From assembly GCA_018713605.1 (NCBI GenBank), contig DVOM01000022.1:1-27160 (forward strand): a stretch of DNA of 27,160 nt, written 5' to 3'. Position 1 is the stretch's first letter, and every line of letters begins with the position of its first letter. Shown here one piece after another: positions 17,301-24,026 of the stretch. Source of the DNA: Scatacola_A faecigallinarum. Its GTDB lineage: Bacteria; Pseudomonadota; Alphaproteobacteria; RF32; CAG-239. Made by a program: the position numbers and the translations under genes. Under the pieces are notes generated by a model that saw only the letters and a list, made by a program, of their open reading frames with translations, had not been told where the DNA came from and searched no databases.

Positions 17301-17738
17301 GACGGCACGGTCATTGATGTCAACAACGTCGTTTTCGGCCGCACGCTTTCCGACGGCAGCGTCATCAATCAGGCCGGCAGTCTGGTCGGCGAAATTGCCG
17401 AAGGCGACATCGTTATTGACAACGCCGACAAAGTGGCCGGTTATGTCGATTTGGCAGGCAACGTCGTCAGCCGTGACCGCACGGTCATCGGCCGCAGCCT
17501 GTCCGGCGGTCTGGCAATTGATGCCAATGACAATATTCTGGGCAGAATTTACAAAATCGGCGCGACAATTCTTGGAAATGATGGTAAATATATGGGCAGG
17601 CTGGCGCCGGACGGCAGCGTAATCAGCAAAGACGGCAAAAATATCGGTTATATCAAAAATAACGGTTCGTTTATAGATTTGGATAAAAAAGTTTCCGGCT
17701 ATGCTTTGCAGGAAGTAGCCAAAAACCGGAGGAATTAG
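14298..17738 (+). CDS. VirB10 N-terminal-like protein: membrane helix, Ig/HYDIN-like domain, ~50 repeats
   Basis: This 1146-aa protein has the N-terminal layout of VirB10 but lacks the VirB10/TrbI C-terminal domain. It has a short cytoplasmic start, a membrane helix at residues 19-39 and an acidic linker. Residues 84-192 look like an ASH/HYDIN-type Ig fold: MTPDPVSMGQVVLGT at the start, ExTCNITMNWIP later and a CNFC pair just after. From residue 227 to about 1138 it is made of ~17-residue repeats near DGxVVDxxGNVIGxV, very regular at first and more diverged later. A conserved Gly-rich turn every unit suggests a beta-solenoid or similar periplasmic rod. It starts in an ATGA overlap with virB9 and ends one base before the GTG of the next gene, which completes the VirB10 architecture. 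The function is inferred. Confidence 0.85.
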   Translation: MSKEVLTHSESYVKKTNRIILAVGITSFIIFIFGVVLLIKSNKVVDDYEEPVFTDNDDALNIGNTSPLTDNLEFGIVDDGEVPITMTPDPVSMGQVVLGTEAKNVLTIGTNGKTAIKIDDVELAEPPFDGFTYEDNCTDEELRGEQTCNITMNWIPVIHGNVQNNFIISWHEANLTRSNAKSAKVPVEGSAIRKEDCNFCETALPQGAASATEQAKAEIAAKQVRNAVGPNGEVIGTIDEDGYVRDADGNIIGRMNANGLVVDDNGNVIGVGDNRKLVYDEFGNVIGHVNPDGTVVDKDGNVIGRTLPDGTVVNNDGAPIGKAVDAGYVYDENGNIIGRVLPDGTVVDMDGNVIGRLNEKGEVVDANGNVIGYVTKPGRTAIDENGNVLGVVMPNGAVVDANGNVVGYVDENGNVVTDEIIGKTGPKRRLAYDKDGNVIGYIDENGNVVDFNGNVIGKMLEDGTLVDLNGNVIGRAGEYVDLALDKDGKVIGYVGADGRVYDKNGNVIGYVDADGNIVSNVKKKIGSLVRVELIPVTPQGTVLGVISNNGTVENDKRQVIGRILANGLVKDPSGNQVIAKLVRGGLVVGYGCKNVGYLDKNGKITKGNKELPYKIMPDGIVIDDAGSYIGEVVQPGSAFDNTCTLIGEVGTDGIVRDSANNYVGCVNPDGTVLNETGEIVGGVSRSGIAVTYDGEYLGKVGANGIVQSAALLPVGCVGTYGDVFNKDGGYMGKVLENRYAYDLSGNFLNVVGENGKVSIPGGGEAKLYANNLVADDANRIIGVALDEKSIVVDPSGKFMGRVFPDGNVYNDKGVALGKIHGRGTGFFNRMLGKLLPRGEVVDFYGKKVGKVNYDGRVLNRFGELQGRVDAKGLFIDNNNEYRGAVLLHGAAIGYDGSYLGYATSDGTVINLDGKHEGITSSDGKVLNKDGEVVGEVIPEDIVIDIWGNYKGRVNSLGDVLDNKNENITAVLPGGSTDKNLSLVKHGSVIDFGGNVIGAVMPDGTVIDVNNVVFGRTLSDGSVINQAGSLVGEIAEGDIVIDNADKVAGYVDLAGNVVSRDRTVIGRSLSGGLAIDANDNILGRIYKIGATILGNDGKYMGRLAPDGSVISKDGKNIGYIKNNGSFIDLDKKVSGYALQEVAKNRRN
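14979..17711 (+). repeat. Tandem ~51-bp coding repeats, first array
   Basis: About 50 tandem units of roughly 17 codons span residues 228-1138 of the first repeat protein. The most conserved core is D-G/N-G-N-V-I-G, encoded by variants of GGCAACGTTATCGGC. Units before about 15860 are close to consensus, while later ones are strongly diverged, with insertions such as the Cys-containing units near 16070-16460. Unit counts are by eye. Confidence 0.9.
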
Positions 17739-17739
17739 G

Positions 17740-20700
17740 GTGACTTTGAACGGCGGACGATTAGAACTTTTGAATAAAATCAGGTCGGGTGTGCGGACAC
17801 TTGCCTTTTTCTCCGTGCTGTTTTTTGCTGCTCCGGCCGCGGCAATTGAAATTACGGCCATTGACTTCAACGGCGATCTTATAGGCAAGGTTATTCCCGA
17901 CGGTAAGGTTGTCAGTCTCGACAATCAGCTTATCGGCAATGTTACCGCCGACAGCTTGATTGTTAATTTTGACGGCGAGCTTATCGGCGGCGTCATTCCG
18001 CAGGGCATTGCCATCGGCAACGACAACAAGCTTCTGGGTAAGGTTTCCAACGACGGTTCGGTGCGGCTGGCTTCCGGAAAGATTGTCGGCAAGGTTCTGC
18101 CGAATGGTCTGGTTGTCGACGATTATTTCAATGTTCTCGGCGCAGTTCTGTTTCCGGGACTGATTTATTCCGACGATGGCAAAACCGTCGGCCGTCTGAC
18201 CGGTGACGGTCTTTATACCAATCTTCAGGGACAGCAGATTGGTTTCGTTTCGCCGGACGGTTATGCCTACCGCAAGGTTGGCAACGATTATCTGTTGGAT
18301 GGACGTCTGATATCTTCCAAAATGGTCATTTCTTTGGACGGCGCTTTTATCGGAAGCGTTTCGCCGGGCGGCAACGTTACCGATTTTGAGGCGCAGACAA
18401 TTGGTTTTGTTAAGGCCAACGGCTATGTTTATAATGAAAACAATCAGATTATCGGTCAAATAGTCAGGTCTGGTTTTGCCTTTGACAACAACGGTAAATA
18501 CATCGGTTTTGTTACTTATAACGGCGAGGTTGTCAATAAGGACGATTTGGTCGGGCGAATGCGCGCGGACGGCCGTATTGCCGACGCCAAAGGAGAAATT
18601 ATCGGTTTTGCCGTTGATTTGGCTGCAACGGCGACAGATTTGGAAGGCCGCTATCTCGGCCGGATTATGCCCGGCGGCAGTCTGGCTCAGGCGCGTGAAG
18701 TTATCGGACAGGTCGGTCCGCGCGGCACGGTTATAAATAAGGACGGAAAGATTATCGGACGCTTGGTCAATGCCGGCCCTGTGTTCAACTTCCGCGGCGC
18801 CCTGCGCGCCCATGCGCTGAAAAGCGGCGCGGTTATTTCGCTTGAGGGTACGCCGCTCGGCAATGTCCGCGCCAATCTGGCTTATGACAACAATGGTCTT
18901 GTTTTCGGCGCGACGCTTAATAATGAACTGGTCATTGCTCCTGGCGGCAAATCGCTGGGTATGAGCGGTATTAACGCCTCGGTCATGGATGGCAGCGAAC
19001 GCAAATTCGTTTCGCCTTTCGGCTTTTTGTTTTCTTCCGACGGCGTCCTGAGCGGCTCGACCATGACGCTGGCGCCGGTGTATAACCTGACCGGTGCTGT
19101 TATTGCCTATATGATGCCGAACGGCTCAATGTATAACAAGGGGGTTGTTGCTCTCGGCAGGCTGACTGAAGCCGGCATCAACATTGACGAGCGCAACCGT
19201 ATTCTGGGGCGGAATATTGCGGCCGACTATGCTTTTTCGGCGGCGGGAGAACTCTTGGGTATTTTATCCGAAACCAATATGATCCTGGATAAGGGACTTA
19301 AACCGAAAGCCAAAATTCTGCCGGACAATTCGGTTGTCAAAGCCGGAAAGAATACCGAGGTCAACTTTAATCCTCAGGTTGGAACGGCGTCCGATCAGCA
19401 TCTGGTTCTCGGCGTAACCGGCAGTTTGTTTGGCTATGCGGACATTGACGGTGCTGTCCGCAATCCGGCCGGGCGTGTCGCCGGAAAAGTAGTTGACGGC
19501 GGTTTGGTAATTGACAATTCCGGCCTGCCGGTCGGCGAAACCAGCGGTTATAAAGCCGTGGTCGACGGCGATTGTGCGCTTCTCGGTGTTGTTACGCCGC
19601 AGGGGGACATCCGCAATTATCGCGAAACGTTTATCGGCCGCATGCTCTGGAACGGGCAGGCGGTTTCGGAAACCGGTGCCGTCATCGGTTATCAGGTAAT
19701 TCCCGGCAGTGTAATAGACTTCAACGGCAATATTCAGGGAACCATATCGCCTTCCGGACAGGTAACGGCTTATGGCGGCGAACTGCTCGGCTGCATTGAC
19801 AAGCGGGGAAAACTGCGCAATGCCGACGGTGAAATCATCGCCGGACAGACGGAGTTTTATCCGGTTATGAATGTTAACGGCGTCTTTATCGGCCGCACGG
19901 TTCTTGACGGTACGGTCGTCAACGAAGCCAACGAGTTTATCGGCTACATGCAGCCCAATGACAATGTCAATTCCAAAACCGGCGTACCCGTCGGTCAGTT
20001 GTTCAAATACCGCTTTGCTTTCGATAACGACAATAATTTTCTGGGGCGGGTCGGCTCTGACGCGCGCGTCTTTAATGCCAAAAACGAAGAGGTGGGAAAA
20101 GTTGAGTTTGGCGGTGCGGTCTTGAAAGACGGAAAAAATATCGGTTATGCCCTGTATGACATGTACGTTTACGACAATGACGCCAATGTCATCGGCTATA
20201 TTACCCGTGACGGCAACGTTCTTACCGTCAACGGCCGAAAACTCGGCCGCATTGACAAAGGCTTTCTGATTAACGGCGAAAACAAGGTTGCCGGCCGTGG
20301 TAACCGCGATTTTTACATTCGCAACCAAAACAACGTCGTCCTCGGCGAACTGGAACTGAACGGCAGTCTGGTCGATTCTGCCAATCATGTCATCGGTTCG
20401 CTGAAAGACAACGGCCGTATTCTGGACAGCAACGGCAACGTTCTGGCCGTAGCCAAACCGTTGCAGTATTACAGCCTGCTTAAGGAATTGACCGAGGCCG
20501 AAGCGGCTCGTTTGGCTGCCGAAAAGGCCGAAGCCGAAAGATTGGCCGCCGAACAGGCTGCGGCTGCCGGCAATTATGTTATCGGCGATGACGGCTACCT
20601 TCGTGACGCCAATGGCAACATTATCGGCCGTATTCTTCCCGACGGTACCGTTGTCGATTTAAACGGTAATGTTATCGGACATATCAACGAAAACGGCGAG

Positions 20701-22449
20701 TTCGTCGGTTTGGACGGCAAAGTCAGGGGCAAAACCTCAAAAGACGGTTATGTCGTTGGAGATGACGGTTATCTGCGCGATGCGAACGGTAATATCATCG
20801 GGCGGGTGTTGCCGGACGGCACGGTTGTCGACCTGAACGGAAACGTTATTGGCCATATTAATGAAAATGGTGAATTTGTAGGCCTTGACGGTAAGGTTAT
20901 GGGCAAGGTCAACGGTGGCGGAGCCGATTGGTACAGTAAACCGGTACAAATTGGTGCCATTCCCGAAATCGGTGTCGTTGGGGAAGAAGAAATGAAAAAA
21001 TACCGCAAGTCGCTCGGCATTGCCCTGACGCCGGACGGCGAATATCTCGGCGATATCATGGACGACGGCAGCGTTGTTGATAAAAAAGGCAATGTCGTCG
21101 GCAAAAAAATGCCGGACGGTCTGATTATTGACGATGACGGTACGCTTATCGGTATTGAAGAAGTCAAAAAGCCCGATTCGTCGGGAATGTTTGTTCCTGC
21201 CGGCACTTTCGGCCCCGGCGGCGCTTACGGAACCGGTATGGGGGCCGGCGGCAATCTCGGCCCCGGCGGCGGCTTTGGTCCCGGCGAGCGTTATGACCCG
21301 CAGCGTGCCGCGGCATTGGCTGCGGCGCAGAATCAGCGTCGGCAGGCTATGTCCGTCGGTAAAATCAGCTCGGGCATCAGGCCGGAATCTTTTGACGGTT
21401 ATCAGAAAAACTGGGATGAACAGGGTATTGCCAAGGCCGTTTCTTCATGGCGCGTCAACCTGAGCGAAATGATTTTTGCCGACAAACCGATTCCGGCGGT
21501 TATCGCCCGCTCCATCGACAGCAACAACCCGACCCCGGTAACCGCCTTTGTTGAACGCAACGTTTATGCCGAAGAAGGACGCAATGTGGTAATCCCGGCC
21601 GGCAGCCGTCTGATGGGTACGCTGGGCGGCCTGACTGCAGGCACGGAAACGACTTCCTCGTCGGCTAAGGTTCAGATTACCTGGGAACGTCTGATCCGTC
21701 CGGATGGTTCGCTGTTTGTCTTCCAGGGTATTACCGGCGATGCACAGGGCCGCGGCGGCGCACTCGGCTATCTTGACCAGCAGCTGTTCAAGAAATATAC
21801 GCTGCCGATTATGACTACGGCTCTGACCAGCTATACGTCCTACATCATGGCGCCGAAAGATGATGATGACAGCAGTTCCGATACGGAATCTCCGCGCCAG
21901 CAGGCTGCCAACGACGCGCGTCAGAACTTTTTGCAGGACATGAACCGCATTTTTGAACAGATTTTGGCTGACAAAACCAATATCAAACCGCTGACTTATG
22001 TTCCGGCCGGTACTAGAATTATCGTTTACCCGAACATAGATTTATGGTTGAGAACGCCGGAAAGAGATGAAGCCGAAGTCGCCAAGAACCTTTCCAAGCG
22101 TGATGTGCTTATCGATGATAACAAGCTTGAGCAGGATCGTACCGATACGCAGAACAGGCGTAAAATGGGCATGACCGATGCCGACCGTGCCGCCACTGCC
22201 GGTTCCGTTGTCTATGAGGCCGAAGGAACCGATGCCGAAGCTGTTGCTGCACCGCGCCTGATGGACGACAGCAAGGTCAAGAGCAAGAAACCCGCCGCGA
22301 CGGCAGGCGCTCCGGCGCTGATGCCGACAACGCCGGCCGGTGGTTCGACACCGCCTCCGCCGCCTTCGTTCAGCAGCGGCTCGTCGTCCTCTTCATCTTC
22401 GTCGTCTTCCGCGGCAAAAACGGATAACAGCGTTCCTCAGTTGTTCTGA
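17740..22449 (+). CDS. virB10: VirB10/TrbI-family outer-membrane core protein with ~60 repeats
   Basis: VirB10 bridges the envelope and forms the outer-membrane pore of the T4SS. This 1569-aa protein carries the VirB10/TrbI C-terminal domain at about residues 1225-1450. It contains PIPAVIARSID, VIPAGSRLMGTL, VQITWERLIRPDG and DAQGRGGALG, then a helical antenna with KYTLPIMTTALTSY and the closing VPAGTRIIVYPNID. Upstream are an export signal (hydrophobic residues 20-35, PAAA|IE), repeats from residue 38 to about 1140 of the same kind as the previous gene, an Ala/Glu-rich helix (about 913-945) and a Gly-rich linker (about 1152-1185). The C-terminal tail is disordered with Pro and Ser runs. The GTG start at 17740 is set by GGAGGA at 17728-17733. 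It replaces the usual inner-membrane helix with a signal-like segment, so the previous protein probably supplies that anchor. Confidence 0.93.
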   Translation: MTLNGGRLELLNKIRSGVRTLAFFSVLFFAAPAAAIEITAIDFNGDLIGKVIPDGKVVSLDNQLIGNVTADSLIVNFDGELIGGVIPQGIAIGNDNKLLGKVSNDGSVRLASGKIVGKVLPNGLVVDDYFNVLGAVLFPGLIYSDDGKTVGRLTGDGLYTNLQGQQIGFVSPDGYAYRKVGNDYLLDGRLISSKMVISLDGAFIGSVSPGGNVTDFEAQTIGFVKANGYVYNENNQIIGQIVRSGFAFDNNGKYIGFVTYNGEVVNKDDLVGRMRADGRIADAKGEIIGFAVDLAATATDLEGRYLGRIMPGGSLAQAREVIGQVGPRGTVINKDGKIIGRLVNAGPVFNFRGALRAHALKSGAVISLEGTPLGNVRANLAYDNNGLVFGATLNNELVIAPGGKSLGMSGINASVMDGSERKFVSPFGFLFSSDGVLSGSTMTLAPVYNLTGAVIAYMMPNGSMYNKGVVALGRLTEAGINIDERNRILGRNIAADYAFSAAGELLGILSETNMILDKGLKPKAKILPDNSVVKAGKNTEVNFNPQVGTASDQHLVLGVTGSLFGYADIDGAVRNPAGRVAGKVVDGGLVIDNSGLPVGETSGYKAVVDGDCALLGVVTPQGDIRNYRETFIGRMLWNGQAVSETGAVIGYQVIPGSVIDFNGNIQGTISPSGQVTAYGGELLGCIDKRGKLRNADGEIIAGQTEFYPVMNVNGVFIGRTVLDGTVVNEANEFIGYMQPNDNVNSKTGVPVGQLFKYRFAFDNDNNFLGRVGSDARVFNAKNEEVGKVEFGGAVLKDGKNIGYALYDMYVYDNDANVIGYITRDGNVLTVNGRKLGRIDKGFLINGENKVAGRGNRDFYIRNQNNVVLGELELNGSLVDSANHVIGSLKDNGRILDSNGNVLAVAKPLQYYSLLKELTEAEAARLAAEKAEAERLAAEQAAAAGNYVIGDDGYLRDANGNIIGRILPDGTVVDLNGNVIGHINENGEFVGLDGKVRGKTSKDGYVVGDDGYLRDANGNIIGRVLPDGTVVDLNGNVIGHINENGEFVGLDGKVMGKVNGGGADWYSKPVQIGAIPEIGVVGEEEMKKYRKSLGIALTPDGEYLGDIMDDGSVVDKKGNVVGKKMPDGLIIDDDGTLIGIEEVKKPDSSGMFVPAGTFGPGGAYGTGMGAGGNLGPGGGFGPGERYDPQRAAALAAAQNQRRQAMSVGKISSGIRPESFDGYQKNWDEQGIAKAVSSWRVNLSEMIFADKPIPAVIARSIDSNNPTPVTAFVERNVYAEEGRNVVIPAGSRLMGTLGGLTAGTETTSSSAKVQITWERLIRPDGSLFVFQGITGDAQGRGGALGYLDQQLFKKYTLPIMTTALTSYTSYIMAPKDDDDSSSDTESPRQQAANDARQNFLQDMNRIFEQILADKTNIKPLTYVPAGTRIIVYPNIDLWLRTPERDEAEVAKNLSKRDVLIDDNKLEQDRTDTQNRRKMGMTDADRAATAGSVVYEAEGTDAEAVAAPRLMDDSKVKSKKPAATAGAPALMPTTPAGGSTPPPPPSFSSGSSSSSSSSSSAAKTDNSVPQLF
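17851..21162 (+). repeat. Tandem ~51-bp coding repeats, second array
   Basis: Roughly 60 degenerate units of about 17 codons lie in the VirB10-like gene, of the same family as the array in the preceding gene. They are more diverged than those at 14979, apart from the units around 20578-20907 which are near consensus. The array is interrupted at about 20476-20574 by an Ala/Glu-rich stretch predicted to be a single helix. The pattern continues to the linker near 21162. Confidence 0.88.
20578..20907 (+). repeat. 52-residue duplication with divergent synonymous codons
   Basis: Copies at 20578-20733 and 20752-20907 each encode 52 residues and are identical at 49 of them (differences at unit positions 2, 19 and 50). 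Of the 49 shared residues, 37 use different synonymous codons. Each copy holds about three of the 17-residue repeats. The protein is held nearly fixed while the DNA has drifted far apart. Confidence 0.93.
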
Positions 22450-22461
22450 CAGGAGAAAAAT

Positions 22462-23430
22462 ATGAGCTTTAAGGTTTTGGAATCAGTCTTGCGCCCGTTG
22501 TCCTACTGGTACAATCAGGACAACATTGAGGAAGTGGCGGTCAACCGTTCCGGCCAGATTTGGCTGCGCCTGCGCGGCAAACGCGCCTATCCCTGGGTAA
22601 TGTATAAAGACGAGAAACTCAGCAAAGAATATCTGGTCGATTTGCTCTATATTGTCGCCAATACCTATGAGCTGCCTTTTGATCCGGTCGAGGGTTCGCC
22701 GGTCGTTTATGCCACCATTCCCGGCGAACACCGTTTTTCGGCTATTGCCGGACGTAACGTCATGTATGATCAGGACGACCTTACCGGCGGTGTCGCGCTT
22801 ACCATTCGTGTTCACAGCGACGACGTGGCATTCGGTCTGTCGGATTATGGTCTGACGCAGGGGCAGGCACTGCACAAAATTAATCCGTTGAAAGACATCA
22901 AAGACCCGGAAGACCCCTATGAACGTTTGTTGCTAAGCATTAAGCGCGGCGACCATATCCTGGTTTCCGGTGCTACATCAACCGGTAAAACGACTTTCCT
23001 GAATAACCTGCTGAAGATTTTGGATATCAACAAGCGTATTGTGACCATTGAAGATACGCGCGAGCTGTTGGTGCCGCATCCCAACCGCGTCCATTTGGTT
23101 TTGTCACGTACCGAACAGACCAATGAAATGGACTATGCCAAAATCATCGACTTGGTCGTTCGTTTTACGCCTGACGCCATTATCGGCGGCGAAATTTCCA
23201 CCAGTAACGCCGGTGCCATCTGGGAACTGATGGGATCAGGTCACGACAACTGTTTGGCTACTATTCACGCCGAAAGTTCCGAAGCTGCTTACAAGGCCTT
23301 TACCGACCGTATTTTGCACACTTATCCGACCATCGACCGTAATAAGACAATTGAAGAAATGCACCATAAGCTGCGTGTCGTTCAAATTAACCGCGACGGC
23401 AACCTCCGCGCCATTACCGAGGTCACATAA
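22462..23430 (+). CDS. virB11: VirB11-family T4SS traffic ATPase
   Basis: VirB11 is a hexameric cytoplasmic ATPase at the base of the T4SS channel. The 322-aa length is typical. The motifs are Walker A GATSTGKTT at residues 170-178 (Lys176), the Asp box TIEDTREL with Glu197-Asp198, Walker B DAIIGGE at 238-244 and the His box GHDNCLATIHAES from residue 260. ATG 22462 follows AGGAGAAAAAT, 12 bases after the virB10 stop. It is the last gene of the plus-strand operon; a hairpin that may terminate transcription lies about 40 bases downstream. All catalytic elements are present, so it is expected to be active. Confidence 0.97.
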   Translation: MSFKVLESVLRPLSYWYNQDNIEEVAVNRSGQIWLRLRGKRAYPWVMYKDEKLSKEYLVDLLYIVANTYELPFDPVEGSPVVYATIPGEHRFSAIAGRNVMYDQDDLTGGVALTIRVHSDDVAFGLSDYGLTQGQALHKINPLKDIKDPEDPYERLLLSIKRGDHILVSGATSTGKTTFLNNLLKILDINKRIVTIEDTRELLVPHPNRVHLVLSRTEQTNEMDYAKIIDLVVRFTPDAIIGGEISTSNAGAIWELMGSGHDNCLATIHAESSEAAYKAFTDRILHTYPTIDRNKTIEEMHHKLRVVQINRDGNLRAITEVT

Positions 23431-23467
23431 CGGGCTTATTTTTCTTCTTTGCCATTCTTATACTACA

Positions 23468-23492
23468 GTCACCCTCAGGCTTGCCCTGGGGG
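23468..23492 (+). repeat. Palindromic repeat type 1, plus-strand copy
   Basis: A 25-base element has an 8-bp stem (23472-23479 with 23485-23492, one T-G pair). It matches the reverse complement of 23875-23899 at 21 of 25 positions, and the T-G wobble falls at the same stem position in both. The core CTTG loop fits palindromic repeats common in alphaproteobacteria. Confidence 0.8.
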
Positions 23493-23500
23493 GCTTTTCT
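23472..23500 (+). terminator. Possible terminator of the plus-strand operon
   Basis: A GC-rich 8-bp stem with a 5-base loop (23472-23492) is followed by GCTTTTCT, and lies 42 bases after the virB11 stop. The U-tract is imperfect, and the hairpin is also one of the palindromic repeats, so termination may be incidental. Confidence 0.45.
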
Positions 23501-23503
23501 TGC

Positions 23504-23533
23504 TGTCATTGTCGGACTTGTCCCGACAATCTC
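23504..23533 (+). repeat. Palindromic repeat type 2, plus-strand copy
   Basis: A perfect 8-bp inverted repeat, ATTGTCGG and CCGACAAT with a 7-base loop, lies at 23508-23530. The 30-base element matches the reverse complement of 23963-23992 at 22 of 30 positions. Several differences fall in paired stem positions. Confidence 0.82.
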
Positions 23534-23572
23534 TGGATTCCCGTGCTTTCCTTTTTTCCTTGTCATGTTTGG

Positions 23573-23673
23573 CGCAGCGTGGGGAGCAGCTCCAGTGAAG
23601 CTGCGAACCGGCTGCGGTGCAGTCCTGTTGACGATCGGTTAAGCGACAGCGTAAACCGTAAGACTTACAGGAC
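23573..23673. other. Nested hairpins, possible structured RNA or repeat element
   Basis: The first hairpin pairs CGCAGC (23573-23578) with GCTGCG (23600-23605) and encloses GGAGC-A-GCTCC (23583-23593). The second pairs GTCCTGT (23622-23628) with ACAGGAC (23667-23673) and encloses CGGTT (23636-23640) paired with AACCG (23654-23658). There is no known RNA family I can name. It could equally be part of a palindromic repeat cluster. Confidence 0.4.
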
Positions 23674-23874
23674 AAACTCGGATATAGCCGGAAATCCACG
23701 GATACAAGGCATATCCTGCAAAGAGATAACCAGCTTCTTGTCCAAAGCGTAACAGATGTTGAGCGGACAGCTTAAGGGAAGGCGCAACAGCCTTTCTTCA
23801 CAGCCTTTTTCAATACTCTTTATTTTTATTTTAGACATTCCGGTCATCTCGCTGACATCGTCAATATCCCAGAG

Positions 23875-23899
23875 CCCCCGGGACAAGCCCGAGGGTAAC
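23875..23899 (-). repeat. Palindromic repeat type 1, minus-strand copy
   Basis: This is the inverted partner of 23468-23492, with 21 of 25 positions identical on the opposite strand. Stem 23875-23882 pairs with 23888-23895, with one wobble on the minus strand. Confidence 0.8.
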
Positions 23900-23962
23900 A
23901 AAGAAGAGAGGAGTCCGAGTATAACTTTTATATTTATTGTCATTATCCGGCAGTCAAGGAGA

Positions 23963-23992
23963 GAGATGTCCGGCTCAAGGCCGAACATGACA
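23963..23992 (-). repeat. Palindromic repeat type 2, minus-strand copy
   Basis: This is the inverted partner of 23504-23533, reading TGTCATGTTCGG on the minus strand. Against the other copy, the TG-to-GT change in one arm is matched by CA-to-AC in the other, so the hairpin is kept. Confidence 0.78.
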
Positions 23993-23993
23993 A

Positions 23994-24024
23994 AGAAAAC
24001 AAAGCCCCTCTTCCGAGGGGCTTT
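23994..24024 (-). terminator. Rho-independent terminator of the minus-strand operon
   Basis: A perfect 10-bp stem (24001-24010 with 24015-24024, arm AAAGCCCCTC) has a 4-base loop. On the minus strand it is followed by GTTTTCTTT. It begins 3 bases after the stop codon of the 239-aa gene. Confidence 0.88.
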
Positions 24025-24026
24025 GC

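Larger units (their letters stand above)
23431..24026. other. Intergenic region between convergent operons
   Basis: About 600 bases hold no convincing gene. Open frames here run through palindromic repeats and lack a ribosome binding site or any recognisable protein. The region contains two pairs of related palindromes, a nested hairpin at 23573-23673 and terminators at both ends. Its composition and repeat content differ from the flanking genes. It separates the plus-strand T4SS operon from the minus-strand operon. Confidence 0.8.

Noticed and set aside
17700..17760. Frameshift splitting one VirB10 gene
   Set aside because: The second gene has a strong ribosome binding site at the right distance and its own signal-like segment, which would make no sense inside one protein.
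16014..20388. Long minus-strand open frames opposite the repeat genes (up to 374 aa)
   Set aside because: They arise from the repeated codon pattern of the plus-strand genes; they have no ribosome binding sites and low-complexity translations.
14979..21162. CRISPR array, because of the regular repeats
   Set aside because: The repeats are in-frame coding units of ~51 bases without unrelated spacers, and there are no cas genes.
23351..23752. 133-aa plus-strand open frame
   Set aside because: It starts inside virB11 in another frame and continues through non-coding repeats.
23665..23988. 107-aa minus-strand open frame
   Set aside because: It runs through the palindromic repeats, has no ribosome binding site, and its peptide pieces are translations of repeat sequence.
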